From Rutidosis leptorrhynchoides (lineage: Eukaryota > Streptophyta > Magnoliopsida > Asterales > Asteraceae): a stretch of 64,000 nucleotides of DNA. Under the pieces are notes generated by a model. The model worked only from the letters and a program-made list of their open reading frames with translations, was not told the DNA's origin and did not search any database. Within the stretch, counting starts at the first letter, position 1. The number at the start of each line of letters is the position of its first letter. A program made the position numbers and the translations under genes. Location of the stretch: positions 28,410,001 to 28,474,000 of the forward strand of contig NC_092341.1 of assembly GCF_046630445.1 (NCBI RefSeq). The letters are read 5' to 3'. Below are positions 45,909 to 60,174 of this stretch, piece by piece.

Positions 45909-46630
45909 GCAGGATCAATGGAGAAGTAACCAATCGGGGGGAAGCGGGGGGAAGCAAATTTTTTTTTTTGAATTTTTTTTGAATTTTTTTTCCCGGCATC
46001 AAGATCACACGAAAATATGAACATTTAGAAGAGACACTTCGTGATGAATGTTATTATTTATGCGGGAAAACGATCGACAAAAATAACATTCAAGATAATA
46101 TTGTTCGTGAAGAATATGAACGTTTTTTTTTCATGTTTTGTGAAGTAAAATTTAGCCCGATTTAGAGTTTAGGGTTTAGGGTTTAGGGTTTAGGGTTGGG
46201 TGTTTTGGGTTTATTCCATAAACCCAAAACACCAAACCCTAAACCCTAAACTCTAAACCCTAAACCCTAAACTCTAAACCGTTCGTGTTAAAAACTCAAT
46301 CTAAATCCTAAATCTAAACCCTAAACCCTAAATTTCTAAACCCTAATATCTAAACCCTATAAACCCTAATATCTAAACCCAAATATCTAAACCCCAATAG
46401 CTAAAACCTCAAAATACGCTCGAAAAACACGATAATTGTTATATATTACTTCTTCGAGAGTTTTCCCGCCAAAATAAAAACATTTATCACAAAGTGTCTC
46501 TACTAAATGTTCATATTTTCATCTCATCTATAATGTTCGTGAACAAAGTTTTTTCAAAAAACGAAAAAAAAAAAAAAGTTTTTGCTTCCCCCCGCTTCCC
46601 CCCGAATGGTTACTTCCCTCTTGATCCTAC

Positions 46631-46633
<3 letters not shown>
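45906..46633. mobile_element. Foldback MITE with telomere-like inner arms, inserted in (TA)n
   Basis: The terminal inverted repeats are about 50 bp: GGGGCAGGATCAATGGAGAAG...GGGGGGAAGCGGGGGGAAGC at the left, mirrored by GCTTCCCCCCGCTTCCCCCC...CTTGATCCTACCAC at the right. The centre is a second inverted repeat made of TTTAGGG units on one side (46166-46196) and CCCTAAA units on the other (46236-46280), with a 5-nt loop at 46214-46218. It is absent from the partner LTR. The superfamily is not certain (Mutator-like or unclassified), because the target duplication is hidden by flanking TA repeats. Confidence 0.8.

Positions 46634-46717
<84 letters not shown>
46634..46717. repeat. (TA)n microsatellite right of the foldback MITE
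   Basis: About 42 TA units. Confidence 0.9.
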
Positions 46718-46718
<1 letters not shown>

Positions 46719-47040
46719 TAAAAATACTTAATTTGTCATGTGTGAATATTTACATAAAGATTGTTAATATAAATAATTTCTTACTTTTATGTAATATTAC
46801 TTATAAGTAACAATATTAATAATAGTTGTATTTGATAGTAATGATAATATTAAAAAAATAACATTACTTACAATAATTATAATAAGAATCATAGTAATAA
46901 TATTAATAATGATGTTAGTAGTAAAAATAATAATAATAATAATTATATAGTTGTAATGATAAAAAAATAACAATTTTTGTAAAAATGATAATAATTTTTA
47001 ATAATAACAATACTAATAATGATAATCATATTAATAATAC

Positions 47041-47046
<6 letters not shown>

Positions 47047-47114
<68 letters not shown>

Positions 47115-47362
47115 GTACTAAAAATGGTACTAATACTAATATTTACGAAAATATTAATAAGTTGTATTATTTTGTTAATAATTATCATAATAATATTCAT
47201 AATCGTAAAAATGATAATAATACTAAAATGATAAAATTAATAATACTAATACTTACTAATATTAATAATAATTGTAGCAATAATAATGGTAATAAAGATT
47301 TTAATGCTTATAAGTATGATTATAATACTAGTAATAATAATAATCTTAATAATAACAATAAC

Positions 47363-47433
<71 letters not shown>
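47047..47433. repeat. (AAT)n microsatellites
   Basis: Two AAT runs, 47047-47113 and 47354-47433, in the left LTR. The right LTR lacks most of the first and has a longer second run (55104-55220). Frames across them (poly-Ile, poly-Asn) are artefacts. Confidence 0.9.
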
Positions 47434-47436
<3 letters not shown>

Positions 47437-47482
47437 TAGAAAAAAAATAGAGTTACTACCTCTCCAAAACAGGTTCTAAAAA

Positions 47483-47556
47483 AAATAGGTGTCATCGCCC
47501 GGGCTCGAACATGCGAACTCTCGAATACCCGAACACACTCCTACCCATCCTGCTGC
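47483..47556 (-). repeat. tRNA-like boxes in the left LTR
   Basis: On the minus strand an A-box-like TAGCAGCAGGATGGGTAGG and GTTCGAGCCCGGGC lie about 40 bp apart, followed by a T-rich run. The right LTR carries the same element at 55276-55348. The ends do not pair as a tRNA. Confidence 0.3.
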
Positions 47557-48933
47557 TACTTACTTTTCTATCTAATGTTATAACTTAATTTTGTATAAAC
47601 CGTATTTCTGTATTCTTCTTCTTCTTTGTAACAAGGATCGACCAGAGAAATAACCAACCATAATAGACCAATTGACTAACGATTTAGGTGCTTCAATCGA
47701 AACAGAAGTAACTGGTTATGAGTGTTTTGATTTAACAGAAAACGAAAATAACAAAAATATAAAAACAGCAGCAAGAATACTCGACGATAAACTCAAACCT
47801 TGATTTTAAAATCTAAAGATGTTTAGATGATGACTATAAAATGAAAAGTGTTCTAAATTACTCCTAGAAACTTTATCAATCCTCAATTGAACCTGAAACA
47901 TTAAAACAAACTCGAATTTTACAATGAACACTTCGGTTGACTTTTAAAATCGATACTTTGACTTCAAAATTTGACTTCGTTATGAAAAATTGAGATTTGC
48001 AACTTTTCAGATAGTTTGATCGCATAATTTCTAACAACTTTGCATTTCTAATTTTTTTTATTCGTTAAAAAATACAGTTGTTTGAAAAATGGAACCAAGA
48101 ACAGGGTAACAGTCTGGTTCCTTATTTTTCTGATTAAATTCGACTAGATAAAATCTGTTAAGGGTTTTTGTGATTTAATATTGATAATGTGGGTCGACTG
48201 GTATCGTTTACAACTGGTATTGATCAAGCTTTATAGGAATTTTGGGTCGACAGAATATTTGAGCCAGGAAATAAAAAAAAAAAAAAATAAAAGCAGAAAA
48301 GACTCTCAACTGAATTTGGTTTTATCTAAGATTTGATTCCATCTGATATTGTGTTTGGAGACAGGAGAATAAAATTCAGTACCATTTGATTGTGATGTTA
48401 AACAACTTCGCGTAATTATTTATCTGCTATATTTGATTTTTATAAATATAAATGCAATTATATTTAATAATAATAATATTTTTAATATTAACCCCAAAAT
48501 AAAAATACTAATAATAACAAATTAATAATAGTAATAATAACAATAACAATCATATTAATACAAAAGTCACATTTATAATAAGGATAATATTAGTAATAAC
48601 AATATAAATGATAGTTTTTACTTATTTTAATAATGATAATATTAATAACCATGTTAATAATAAAATTTTTAATAATAATAATAACTAGTGACATTTAAAT
48701 TACCACTAAATTATACTTTTAATTAATCTTTATATATAAAAATTTTACTTTGATAACTTTACAGTTACAACAATAATAATAATACTATTATTAATATTAA
48801 TATTAAATTAATATTAATATTAATAGTAATATTGAAAGTACTAATAATATTATAACAACAATTATGTTTTAATTTGTAATTAAATTTAATATATTAATAT
48901 CCCTATTATTATCTATGTAGTATTTATATAATG

Positions 48934-48936
<3 letters not shown>

Positions 48937-49017
<81 letters not shown>
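48937..49017. repeat. (TA)n microsatellite
   Basis: Long in the left LTR, but only a few units in the right LTR (near 56694-56706), so it grew or shrank after insertion. Confidence 0.9.
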
Positions 49018-49020
<3 letters not shown>

Positions 49021-49558
49021 CATATGCAGAATATTTAATATATATAATATTACAGAAGTCATATATATATTTATATTGTTTCATAATAGTTTAATTATTT
49101 TGTATATTACTTTTCATTTTCAATTCAAATGATTAACTTGTATTTATTTTACTTATTTAGTTTAATCAATTAAATCGTATATTACTATTTCAAACTATTA
49201 CAGATACATATCTTATTAAGTATATATAGAAATCGTATACATATATATATATATTCATTTTAATAACCTTATTATCTTGTATTATTATTATACATTTTTT
49301 TAATTCCAATTGATTAAGTGTACTTTATTAATTCAAAACATTATATATATACACTTATATTTATATTTATATCTATATATGTATTTACACATTTATTTAC
49401 ACACAATTGTTCGTGAATCGTCGGGAATAGTCACCGGGTAATTCAATATATAAAAGAGTTCAAAATTTTTGAGATTTAACATTACAGACTTTGCTTAATG
49501 TGTCGAAATCATATAAAGATTAAGTTTAAATTTGGTCGGAAATTTCCGGGTCGTCACA

Positions 49559-52500
49559 GTACCTACCCGTTAAAGAAATTTCGTCCCGAAATTTGGGTGG
49601 GATCATCATGGCTGACAATAAGTATGTTTTCATGACTCATATGAGCTGATAAATAGAGTTTTATTACCATTGAGTAATATGGATGAAACAATTCGATTAT
49701 TCGAAGAGTACGAAAGAAGCTATCACAAAAGAGTGAAATGAATAAATGCAGATTCGTCTTGTCTGGTGATGTAGTCACGATTGATTTTCGAAAATCAAGG
49801 AATTTAGTGGAAATCTTCGTAATAAGATTTGATTCTTCGATAGTTAAGGAAATTAGGATCATCTTTGGTTAAATGCGATAATCTGTTTTGATTGTTCTGT
49901 CGGATATTTCACTATAAATCCACCCTCTTCATTTCCTTTTGTTTTCTCTTCTCGACTTTAAGTCAAGCAAATAATGGTTCAGAATTCGTAGATATAAATT
50001 TCGGAATGAACATAGTTAATGTTCTAAGAAAGAAACTGTAATAGCACAATCTGACTTGTCAAATTACCAGAATTCAAGAGAAAAATATGACTATCAAGAA
50101 AATACGTTCTTGATATGTTTGGAGATGAGGTAGAATGTACGAGTCGTGTAACATGGCACCTGATGACATTATGGTCTGTGAATCATTAAGTTCCATTAGA
50201 AACTCAGCGTGACTTACTGTAATATAATCACGTTGATCAAGTGTCATTATATTATACTAACTCATGCTTCAGTTCCCAACACTACTTCAAAAACATTCAT
50301 AATTCAATCTTGAAGGTTTACAGAATATAGAAACTAAACAGTTTCCTTTGTAATACAGATAGCGTGAAGAGATAAATGATTTCAGATAAGAATAGTTATG
50401 AAAATATCTTCAGAAATATCGATAATATTTATAATGAAAGATACGATGATATCTTAGAATTTCTAATATCGAAGGATATTAAAGAAGATTTGTCCGTAAA
50501 GATTTAGAGTCAGGAGCAAGGTATTCATTAATGACTTCAGTAGATACTGAATCATTTGGATTATTTAAAGGAAGGTTTAGTCTTTGTGATTTGTCCACAG
50601 CCTCCTTCATGGTTTCGCATAATCCGCTGTTCGGTACTAAATTTTCTATTGAGCGTTTCCAATAATTCATTCTTTATCATCAAACTTTTGACTGTTAAAG
50701 TCATCTATAGTTTTTGCTGCTTTATCAGTTCTTTTAATACTCAGAGAATTGATTCGCAGACTGGTTGCTTTTCAGAAATTCAGAATTGAAGGTCATAATT
50801 CTAAGAGATAAATGTTATACATATTCATATAACTGTTAATGTAGAAACACTGCGAGATTTGAAATACTGATTGCTGATTCTCGGTAATTGGTATGGCAAT
50901 TCTCGTTACAAGATTCAGATGAGTATATGATAAGGTTTCAATGAATATAATGATTTTTCGGAAAGTCAAAGATTGATGAAATTGCCGGTAAGTTTACTGC
51001 TAATGTGATGGGATATAAACGGTTTCCCGATATCGATGACGAAAGGCAACTTATATATCAAAGTTATAATAAGGTTTATTAGAATGAAAAGTCGAAATTG
51101 ATTTGTTGGAGCTGTGACAAAATTGGCTAATTTGGAAAGGTATTACAAAGTTATTTTCTGTAATAACAATGCTAAGGGACCTGACACAGATACGTGTTAA
51201 ACGTTTACTCAAGTTCTGAGCATTTTCAGGTGCATAACTATATGCATCAATCTTTTCCATAGATGAAGTGCGGTTGGTTCATCCTCTCGATTGAGGTGTT
51301 TTCAAGAATCATGAAAGGTTTGAACGCAGATTGTAATCGTCAAGATACAAATGAGGTTTAAGATGAAATCAAGTGGCAAACTTGAAGAAATGTTTAGTTT
51401 CATATGTTATAATCAATATTTTAATTCATTTTAATTGTCCAATGCTAGTAGTCCACAATTAGTTGTCCACAGTTAGTAATTCAACAATTCATATATAGTT
51501 TAATATATTATATTCGAATTAATTAATACATGTCGTGACCCGTTATATACATGTTTCAGACTGGATCACAACTCAAGGTATATATATTATTTTAGAATCA
51601 ACCTCAACCTTGTATAGAAAACTCGATCATTACTGCATATAGAGTGTCTATGGTTATTCCAAATAATATATATAGATAACGTCGATATGATATGTCAAAA
51701 CATTGTATACGTGTCCCGATATTTAAAGTGTATAAAAATAAATAACAGAAATTAAATGACGATAAATAAAATTCCGAGAATTAAAATTGCGATAAATAAA
51801 TGTAAATAGGAATTAACAGTTAGCTAGGATTTTGTTAGCGTGGATTCTTAACAGTATTTCTCATAGTTAATTTGTTTATTTCTAACAAATTTTATTTGTC
51901 CAATGTTTTCTTCATTATGCCACTTGTTGAATTCTGATAGGCCAAAATCCAAATATGAAATTGAATGAAAATGATTATTCTGTGGTGAACGGATTCGTAT
52001 ATCTGTGGATGTAAGTAGGATAGTAAATGACCGTTGAATCAGATTCGAAGAATGTACAGTGTAACTTATTAATGTGAAATCTAAATATTCCTCGGGTATT
52101 ACCTACCCGTTAAAATATTTTCACCATTAGCATTTTGTACAAAAGAACTTTTAATTAGAATCTTTATAAAAATATATATACATATATATTTTCTTCGGAT
52201 GTAATCATGGATTTAATGAGTTAATATGATATTAATCTCATTTGCTTTTCGGGTTGAGCTAAAATAAGTAATCTCTAAAACATCTAGAAACCACATATTC
52301 TTCGTAGAATATTTTTTCAATGAAGTTATGGATCAATACTTCATCGTTCATTGTTGTTGGTACTCCTTGGTATCTATGGTGCGTAAGATGTTGATGTTTG
52401 TGGGACAGATTATGATGTTGAGGTGTGGAATGCGGATGTTGCTGTTGGTGGTGGTGATGGTACTGTTAATGTTGCTGATGGTAGTACTATTGGTGCCAGT

Positions 52501-53333
52501 GATGTTGTTGAAACTGGTACGTTTTGCACCATATTTTTCAAGGCTACAACTCGGGTGCGAAGCTCATTGACTTATTACTCCGAGATGATTGTCGGTAGGA
52601 TCGGGCGAGTGAATAAGATTTTGAATTTGAGATAGTATATAATCATGGTGAGATATTCAGGAAATGAGGGTGAAAATTTTATTTCAGACTGGTTCGCCGG
52701 TAAGTGCTTCAGGTTCTTCGCCAAGAGGTGAACTCGGTTGGTGGAAAGGATCGCCTTCTTCGCGTCTCCATTGATTAAGTCGACTACAAACTCAGCCCCA
52801 ATTCATCCAGAATTGATGATGGCTGATTGACCGATCCATTCCGGTTGCACTGCTTTTGGAGCTCGGGTGGAAATCCATATCGGAATAGCTGTCGAAATTC
52901 GAGGAATTTGAACTAGATGCGAGTTCCATCTTGTACGGTTAGATAAAGAGTTTTCGATATGAAATGATTTTTGGATATCAGATGATATTCTAATTACATA
53001 GAATACTTATGTATAGAAAAGAAGATTCCGTAGATTACGGAGGAATTTTCGGAAGCTGTCAGGCAAAGTTTACAGTAACAGATACGCTAAGATACGAATT
53101 AGCAGATACGCTAAGATATGAATTTTATCTATACACTATTCATGCGATCAATGCAGTAAGATGTGTCTAGACTAAGAATGATAAGTAGGTAATTTCCGAC
53201 AAGAAATGATAAGCAAAACTTTTTGACATGCAGCTAAGGTCGAAGTCCAGACTCACTAATGCATCCTAACAACTATCAGTTAGCCACACTAATGCAAGAC
53301 CTGGTTCGCTAAGACCACCGCTCTGATACCACA
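49559..53333 (-). other. Internal region of the non-autonomous LTR element
   Basis: 3.8 kb without any long frame. On the minus strand near 52720-52920 there is a gag-leader-like stretch, but no protease, reverse transcriptase or integrase motif is seen. The element would depend on a relative for movement. Confidence 0.7.
53320..53331 (-). other. Primer-binding site of the non-autonomous element
   Basis: TGGTATCAGAGC on the minus strand, two bases after the 5' LTR end; it matches initiator methionine tRNA. Confidence 0.85.
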
Positions 53334-53825
53334 TGAGATGACCCGTCCCAATTCATAAGGACGAATACAGTAACATATGATTACATCGCGAGATATTTGA
53401 CCTCTATATGATACATTTTGAAAACATTGCATTCGTTTTTAAAAGATAAACTTTCTTTACATCGAAAGTTGACAGCATGCATACCCTTTCATAATATATC
53501 CAACTATAATTGACTTAATAATAATCTTTGATGAACTCAACGACTCGAATGCAACGTCTTTCGAAAAATGCTATGAATGACTCTAAGTAATATCCTTAAA
53601 ATGTGCTAATGCACAGCGGAAGATTTCTTTAATACCTGAGAATAAACATGCTTTAAAATGTCAACCAAAAGGTTGGGGAGTTCATTAGTTTATCAAGACA
53701 ATCATTTCCAATTATGTAATAGACCACAAGATACTCGTATTTAGAAAACAATCTGTGCAGGTCTGCTCACTGCTGTAAAAATCATTCAAATGAAGAACAC
53801 CGGAACCTTTCAAAACAACTCATCA

Positions 53826-54195
53826 ACGGTAGCTAATGCGTAGTGCAATGACAAAATCATCTCACCGTGGTAGTTAATATAATATAATTTTACAACGGTA
53901 GCTAGTGCGTAGTGCAATGAAAAATCATCTCACCGAGGGTAGTTAAAACGGTAGCTAATGCGTAGTGCAATGACAAAATCATCTCACCGTTACTAACTAC
54001 AAAATCTAATACAATATAATACAACGGTAGCTAACGCGTAGTGCAATGCAAAATCATCTCACCGATGGTAGTTAAAACGGTAGCTAATGCGTAGTGCAAT
54101 GACAAAATCATCTCAACGTTACTAACTACAAAATTCGAACCAAATCGGTAGCTAACGCGTAGTGCAATGAAGAAATCATCTCACCGATGGTCGAT
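53826..54195 (-). repeat. Minisatellite in the right LTR
   Basis: Homologous to 45036-45405, with the same unit and small differences in unit sequence. Confidence 0.85.
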
Positions 54196-55103
54196 AATAC
54201 AATCTTTATATAAGTCGAACCTCTGAATCCAAATAATTCTATCATAGAATGTTGTTTTGAATATTTGTGTCTATTTCGTCAAACGTTTATAGAAGCAGTT
54301 CATGTATTCTCAGTTCAAAAATATGTATCTCAAAAGCATTTAGTAAAACAGTTATAAAACAGCGCATGTATTCTCAGTCCCAAAAATATAATGAGTAAAA
54401 GGGAGCAAATGAAACTCACAATACAATATTTTGTCGTAAAAATATTCCTACGACGATACTGAACAATGCATGGTTGGCCTCGGATTCACGAACCTATATT
54501 ATTCATATATATATATTAATACATATATTCATAATTGGGCAATTTCATAAAGATTGTTAATATAAATAATTTCTTACTTTTATGTAATATTACTTATAAG
54601 TAACAATATTAATAATAGTTGTATTTGATAGTAATGATAATATTAAAAAAATAACATTACTTATAATAATTATAATAAGAATCATAGTAATAATATTAAT
54701 AATGATGTTAGTAGTAAAAATGACAATAATAATAATTATATAGTTGTAATGATAACAAAATAACAATTTTTGTAAAAATGATAATAATTTTTAATAATAA
54801 CAATACTAATAATGATAATCATATTAATAATACTTGAGTTAATAATAATAATAATAGTACTTAAAATGGTACTAATACTAATATTTACGAAAATACTAAT
54901 AAGTTGTATTATTTTGTTAATAATTATCAGAATAATATTCATAATCGTAAAAATGATAATAATACTAAAATGATAAAATTAATAATACTAATACTAATAT
55001 TAATAATAATTGTAGCAATAATAATGGTAATAAAGATTTTAATGCTTATAAGTATGATTATAATACTAGTAATAATAATAATAATCATAATAATAACAAT
55101 AAC

Positions 55104-55222
<119 letters not shown>

Positions 55223-55275
55223 TAGAAAAAAAAATAGAGTTACTACCTCTCCAAAACAGATTTTAAAAAATAGGT

Positions 55276-55348
55276 GTCATCGCCCGGGCTCGAACCTGCG
55301 ACCTCTCGAATACCCGAACACACTCCTAACCATCCCGCTGCTACTTAA
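55276..55348 (-). repeat. tRNA-like boxes in the right LTR
   Basis: On the minus strand TAGCAGCGGGATGGTTAGG resembles an A box and GGTTCGAGCCC a B box, followed after about 15 bases by a T6 run like a Pol III terminator. It is better preserved than the copy in the left LTR. Confidence 0.35.
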
Positions 55349-57281
55349 TTTTCTGTCTAATGTTATAACTTAATTTTATATAAACCGTATTTCAGTATTC
55401 TTCTTCTTCTTTGTAACAAGGATCGACCAGAGAAATAACCAAACATAATAGACCAATTGACTAACGATTTAGGTGCTTCAATGGAAACAGAAGTAACTGG
55501 TTATGAGTGTTTTTGTTTAACAAAAAACGAAAATAAAAAAAATATAAAAACAGCAGCAAGAATACTCGACGATAAACTCAAACCTTGATTTTAAAATCTA
55601 AATATGTTTAGATGATGACTATAAAATGAAAAGTGTTCTAAATTACTCCTAGAAACTTTATCAATCCTCAGTTGAACATGAAACATTAAAACAAACTCGA
55701 ATTTTACAATGAACACTTCGGTTGACTTTTAAAATCGATACTTTGACTTCAAAATTTGACTTTGTTATGAAAAATTGAGGTTTGCAACTTTCCAGATAGT
55801 TTGATCGCATAATTTCTAACAACTTTTCATTTCTAATTTTTTTTATTCGTTAAAAATACAGTTGTTTGAAAAATGGAACCAAGAACAGGGTAACAGTCTG
55901 GTTCCTTATTTTTCTGATTAAATTCGACTAGATAAAACCTGTTAAGGGTTTTTGTGATTTAATATTGATAATGTGGGTCGACTGGTATCGTTTACAACTG
56001 GTATTGATCAAGCTTTATAGGAATTTTGGGTCGACTGAATATTTGTGCCAGGAAATAAATAAAAATAAAAAATAAAAGCAGAAAAGACTCTCAACTGAAT
56101 TTGGTTTTATTTAAGATTTGATTCCATCTGATATTGTGTTTGGAGACAGGAGAATAATATTCAGTACCATTTGATTGTGATGTCAACTTCCCGTAATTAT
56201 TTATCTGCTATATTTGATTTTTATAAATATAAATGCAATTATATTTAATAATAATAATATTTTTAATATTAACCCTAAAATAAAAATACTAATAATAACA
56301 AATTAATAATAGTAATAATAACAATAACAATCTTATTAATACAAAAGTCACATTTATAATAAGGATAATATTAGTAATAACAATATAAATGATAGTTTTT
56401 ACTTATTTTAATAATGATAATATTAATAACCATGTTAATAATAAATTTTTTAATAATAATAATAACTAGTGACATTTAAATTATCACTAAATTATACTTT
56501 AATTAATCTTTATATATAAAAATTTTACTTTGATAACTTTACAGTTACAACAATAATAATAATACTATTATTAATATTAATAGTAATATTGAAAGTACTA
56601 ATAATATTATAACAACAATTATGTTTTAATTTGTAATTAAATTTAATATATTAATATCCCTATTATTATCTATGTAGTATTTATATAATGTAATATATAT
56701 ATATATTAACATATGCAGAATATTTAATATATATAATTTTACAGAAGTCATATATATATATTTATATAGATTCATAACAGTTTAATTATTTTGTATATTA
56801 CTTTTCATTTTCAATTCAAATGATTAACTTGTATTTATTTTACTTATTTAGTTTAAGCAATTAAATCGTATATTACTATTTCAAACTATTACAGATACAT
56901 ATCTTATTAAGTATATATAGAAATCGTATACATATATATATTCATTTTAACAACCTTATTATCTTGTATTATTATTATACATTTTTTTAATTCCAATTGA
57001 TTAAGTGTACTTTATTAATTCAAAACATTATATATATACACTTATATTTATATTTATATCTATATATGTATTTACACATTTATTTACACACAATTGTTCG
57101 TGAATCGTCGGGAATAGTCACCGGGTAATTCAATATATAAAAGAGTTCAAAATTTTTGAGATTTAACATTACAGACTTTGCTTAATATGTCGAAATCATA
57201 TAAAGATTAAGTTTAAATTTGGTCGGAAATTTCCGGGTCATCACATTCCTGCCCTTATAAAGCTCCGCCCCTGGTTAATAC

Positions 57282-57918
57282 TATCCGGGATAGAGAGGTC
57301 ATGTACATGGTCTAAACGAGTTATTTCATTACCATTTCTAACTCATTTCCTTATTATCTCAAGGTATGCTACTAATGAGTTTTGGTCTTAAGAACTCTTG
57401 TGATGTAAATAGTTAGTAACGACGATTAGATAGCCCGTGAGTTGCTGCGTAAATTATTTCACACTATAAACTAAACATTTGTTTTAGTAGTAGAGATTAC
57501 TCGTACATTGTGGCAGGAAATCGTTTGTAGCAATAAATGGTTGCGCTATACACATTAAACATTTTTTTGGTAACTTATACGTAATTACGATACGCAATAA
57601 AAAATTGACACAAATTTATTAAATAATAAGTAAGAAAAAATAAAAACATCAATTGGAACTAATTTTATTGATGTAATTAATTTTTTTTCTTTTAGATGGT
57701 TTAAAAATAGAGGTCATGTGGTGTTCTAATTGGAACTCATGGCTTTTATCTCCGTTGTAACTTCTCTCTTAGCGATTTGCTAGGGAGCGTTTTTTTGATC
57801 AATATATTTTTCTTTGGCCGTTAAAAAAAATAAAAATAAAAACATAATTTTTTTTCGATATTAATGTTTCTGATGTTGTTTGCAAAAATCGTTCACAAAA
57901 TGGTTCCAAAACGTAAAA

Positions 57919-57957
<39 letters not shown>

Positions 57958-58075
57958 TATTATTATTATTATAATAATAATCGAGTAGCTTCCGTCTTGG
58001 CTTGTAGTCGTAGTCTTTTAGCTTATATAGTCGTCGACCTTCCTACACGCACACGCCCGCCAGAATGTCTCCTTG

Positions 58076-58156
<81 letters not shown>

Positions 58157-58298
58157 TGTGATTTGCACGAGCATTTACACAATTTTGAGTTTTTTAAGTT
58201 AATTTTTAAAATACGTTTGAAAATGTCATTTTGATTGATACACTTAACAATTATAGTGATACCATAATAGATACTAACGCTAATAATAAAAATCTATC

Positions 58299-58392
<94 letters not shown>

Positions 58393-58641
58393 TAATAATA
58401 ATATATAAATCGTGAAAATTAATCTGAGTTGTCACCATCTTAATACACTACTTAATTACACTACTGATGTGTAATTATTGAAATTAAACTAGATTAACAC
58501 TAATTAATCCTATAAATTTACACGTGGCAGACTAAATACAAGATTAGGGATAACCATCACGTCCAAATCAACATGAGCGGTCTCCACCCCTACTAAACAA
58601 TTAGGGTTTCAATTTGCGAATCGACAACAATACCCACCACA
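57282..58641. other. Non-coding, microsatellite-rich spacer
   Basis: No gene is seen. It has AAT runs at 57919-57956, 58077-58155 and 58299-58391. A LINE-like 3' end with CTTTGGCCGTT and an A-rich tail lies near 57740-57845 (weak). Confidence 0.6.
58077..58391. repeat. (AAT)n microsatellites
   Basis: Two long AAT arrays, 58077-58155 and 58299-58391, separated by about 140 bp of unique sequence. Confidence 0.9.
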
Positions 58642-58675
58642 ATGTCGTACAACAATGGCGATGGAAGGATTGTGA
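58642..58675 (+). other. Possible start of a host frame cut by a solo LTR
   Basis: A leader with TTAGGGTTTCAATTTGCG precedes an ATG at 58642, giving MSYNNGDGRIV before the LTR insertion at 58676. After the LTR the frame would run only a few codons to a stop. It may be the remnant of a first exon or chance. Confidence 0.2.
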
Positions 58676-59280
58676 TGAAATGCCCCGTTCATATCGATTA
58701 TAAACGATTCACAATAGTTGATTTCATTGCGAGGTATTTGACCTCTATATGATACATTTTACAAACATTTCATTCGTTTTTAAAAGACAAACTTTCTTTA
58801 CATCGAAAGTTGCCGGCATGCATACCATTTCATAATATATCCAACTATAAATGACTTAATAATATTCTTGATGAACTCGACGACTCGAATGCAACGTATT
58901 TTTGAAATATGCCATGAATGACTCTAAGTAATATCTTTAAAATGAGCAAATGCACAACGGAAGATTTCTTTCATACCTGAGAATAAACATGCTTTCAAGT
59001 GTCAACCAAAAAGTTGGTGAGTTCATCAGTTTATCATAAAACAATAAAATTCATCATTTTGATAGACCACAAGATTTAAATGCTGCATGGTACAAATGGG
59101 CCCGAATCCTATACCCACCTGTAATGTACATGCGATATCTTTTAAATACAGTACACCTTTCTCGTGTACGAAATCATTTTTCATAAATCTTAGTAACCGT
59201 ACACATATCTCGTGTACAAAATATAATACACATAACCTGTGTATAAATATCATTCTCTCGATACATAACATTCACATCAA

Positions 59281-59470
59281 TTGGTGGCAATTATCATGTC
59301 ACATAATTCAATGGTGGCAATTATCATGTCCACATAATTCAATAGTGGCAATTATCATGTTCACATAATTCATTGGTGGCAATTATCATGTCCACATAAT
59401 TCAATGGTGGCAATTATCATGTCCACATAATTCAATGGTGGTAATTATCATGTCCACATAATTCATTAGA
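59281..59470 (-). repeat. About 31-bp minisatellite in the solo LTR
   Basis: Six to seven tandem units built on GGTGGCAATTATCATG plus TCCACATAATTCAAT. It occupies the same relative place in the LTR as the unrelated minisatellite of the 44547-57245 element. Confidence 0.85.
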
Positions 59471-59791
59471 GGAAAGTTTTGCTTGTGTCTATCTCGTCAA
59501 ACATTTATAAAAGCATTTCATGTATTCGCAGTTCAAAATATATTTCAAAAGCATTTAATAAAACAGTTGTAAAAACAGCGCATGTATTCTCAGTCCCAAA
59601 AATGTAAAGAGTAAAAGGGAATTAAATGAACTCACTATACTGTATTTTGTAGTAAAAATAGATATGACAAAACTGAACAACGCAGGGTTGGCCTCGGATT
59701 CACGAACCTATATCAAGTATATTTATTAACACCTATAATTGTAATCGAACAAGTTATATATTGATATTAACAATATATATTATTTCAATTG

Positions 59792-59792
<1 letters not shown>

Positions 59793-59883
<91 letters not shown>
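59793..59883. repeat. (TA)n microsatellite
   Basis: About 45 TA units in the solo LTR. Confidence 0.9.
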
Positions 59884-59885
<2 letters not shown>

Positions 59886-60115
59886 TTTTTTTATGTTTTA
59901 AATAAGTATTTATTTAATAATGATTATGAATAAAGTGTTGTATTATTTTGTAATAATAATAATAATCATAATAAAAATAAAGTTATAAAAAAATTATATA
60001 ATAATCATGTTATTGATAATAAAAATGATTATATTAATATTAATAATGATAATAATAATGATAATTTTAATAATAAAAATGATACTTTTAATAAAAATAA
60101 TAATTTTTAATAATG

Positions 60116-60174
<59 letters not shown>

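Larger units (their letters stand above)
44547..49558 (-). repeat. 3' LTR of the non-autonomous element (with a nested MITE)
   Basis: 5012 bp. It is longer than its partner mainly because of about 1 kb at 45753-46755 that holds two (TA)n tracts and a foldback MITE. Confidence 0.88.

Noticed and set aside
46160-46400. CCCTAAA arrays suggesting a chromosome end or interstitial telomere
   Set aside because: They are short, degenerate and arranged as an inverted pair inside a MITE, so they are part of the element.
47162-47479. 105-residue poly-Asn frame and its counterpart at 54904-55266
   Set aside because: Translation of (AAT)n runs in paired LTRs.
50479-51260. 60-77 residue frames on both strands
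   Set aside because: Short frames expected by chance in the non-coding interior of the pol-less element; no domain seen.
52328-52635. Met/Leu/Val-rich 70-80 residue frames in the internal region of the large LTR element
   Set aside because: Plus-strand frames over a GTTGATG-type low-complexity stretch of a minus-strand element; no motif.
55276-55348. Candidate functional tRNA gene
   Set aside because: The B box is good but the acceptor and T stems do not pair, and the same relic occurs in both LTRs.
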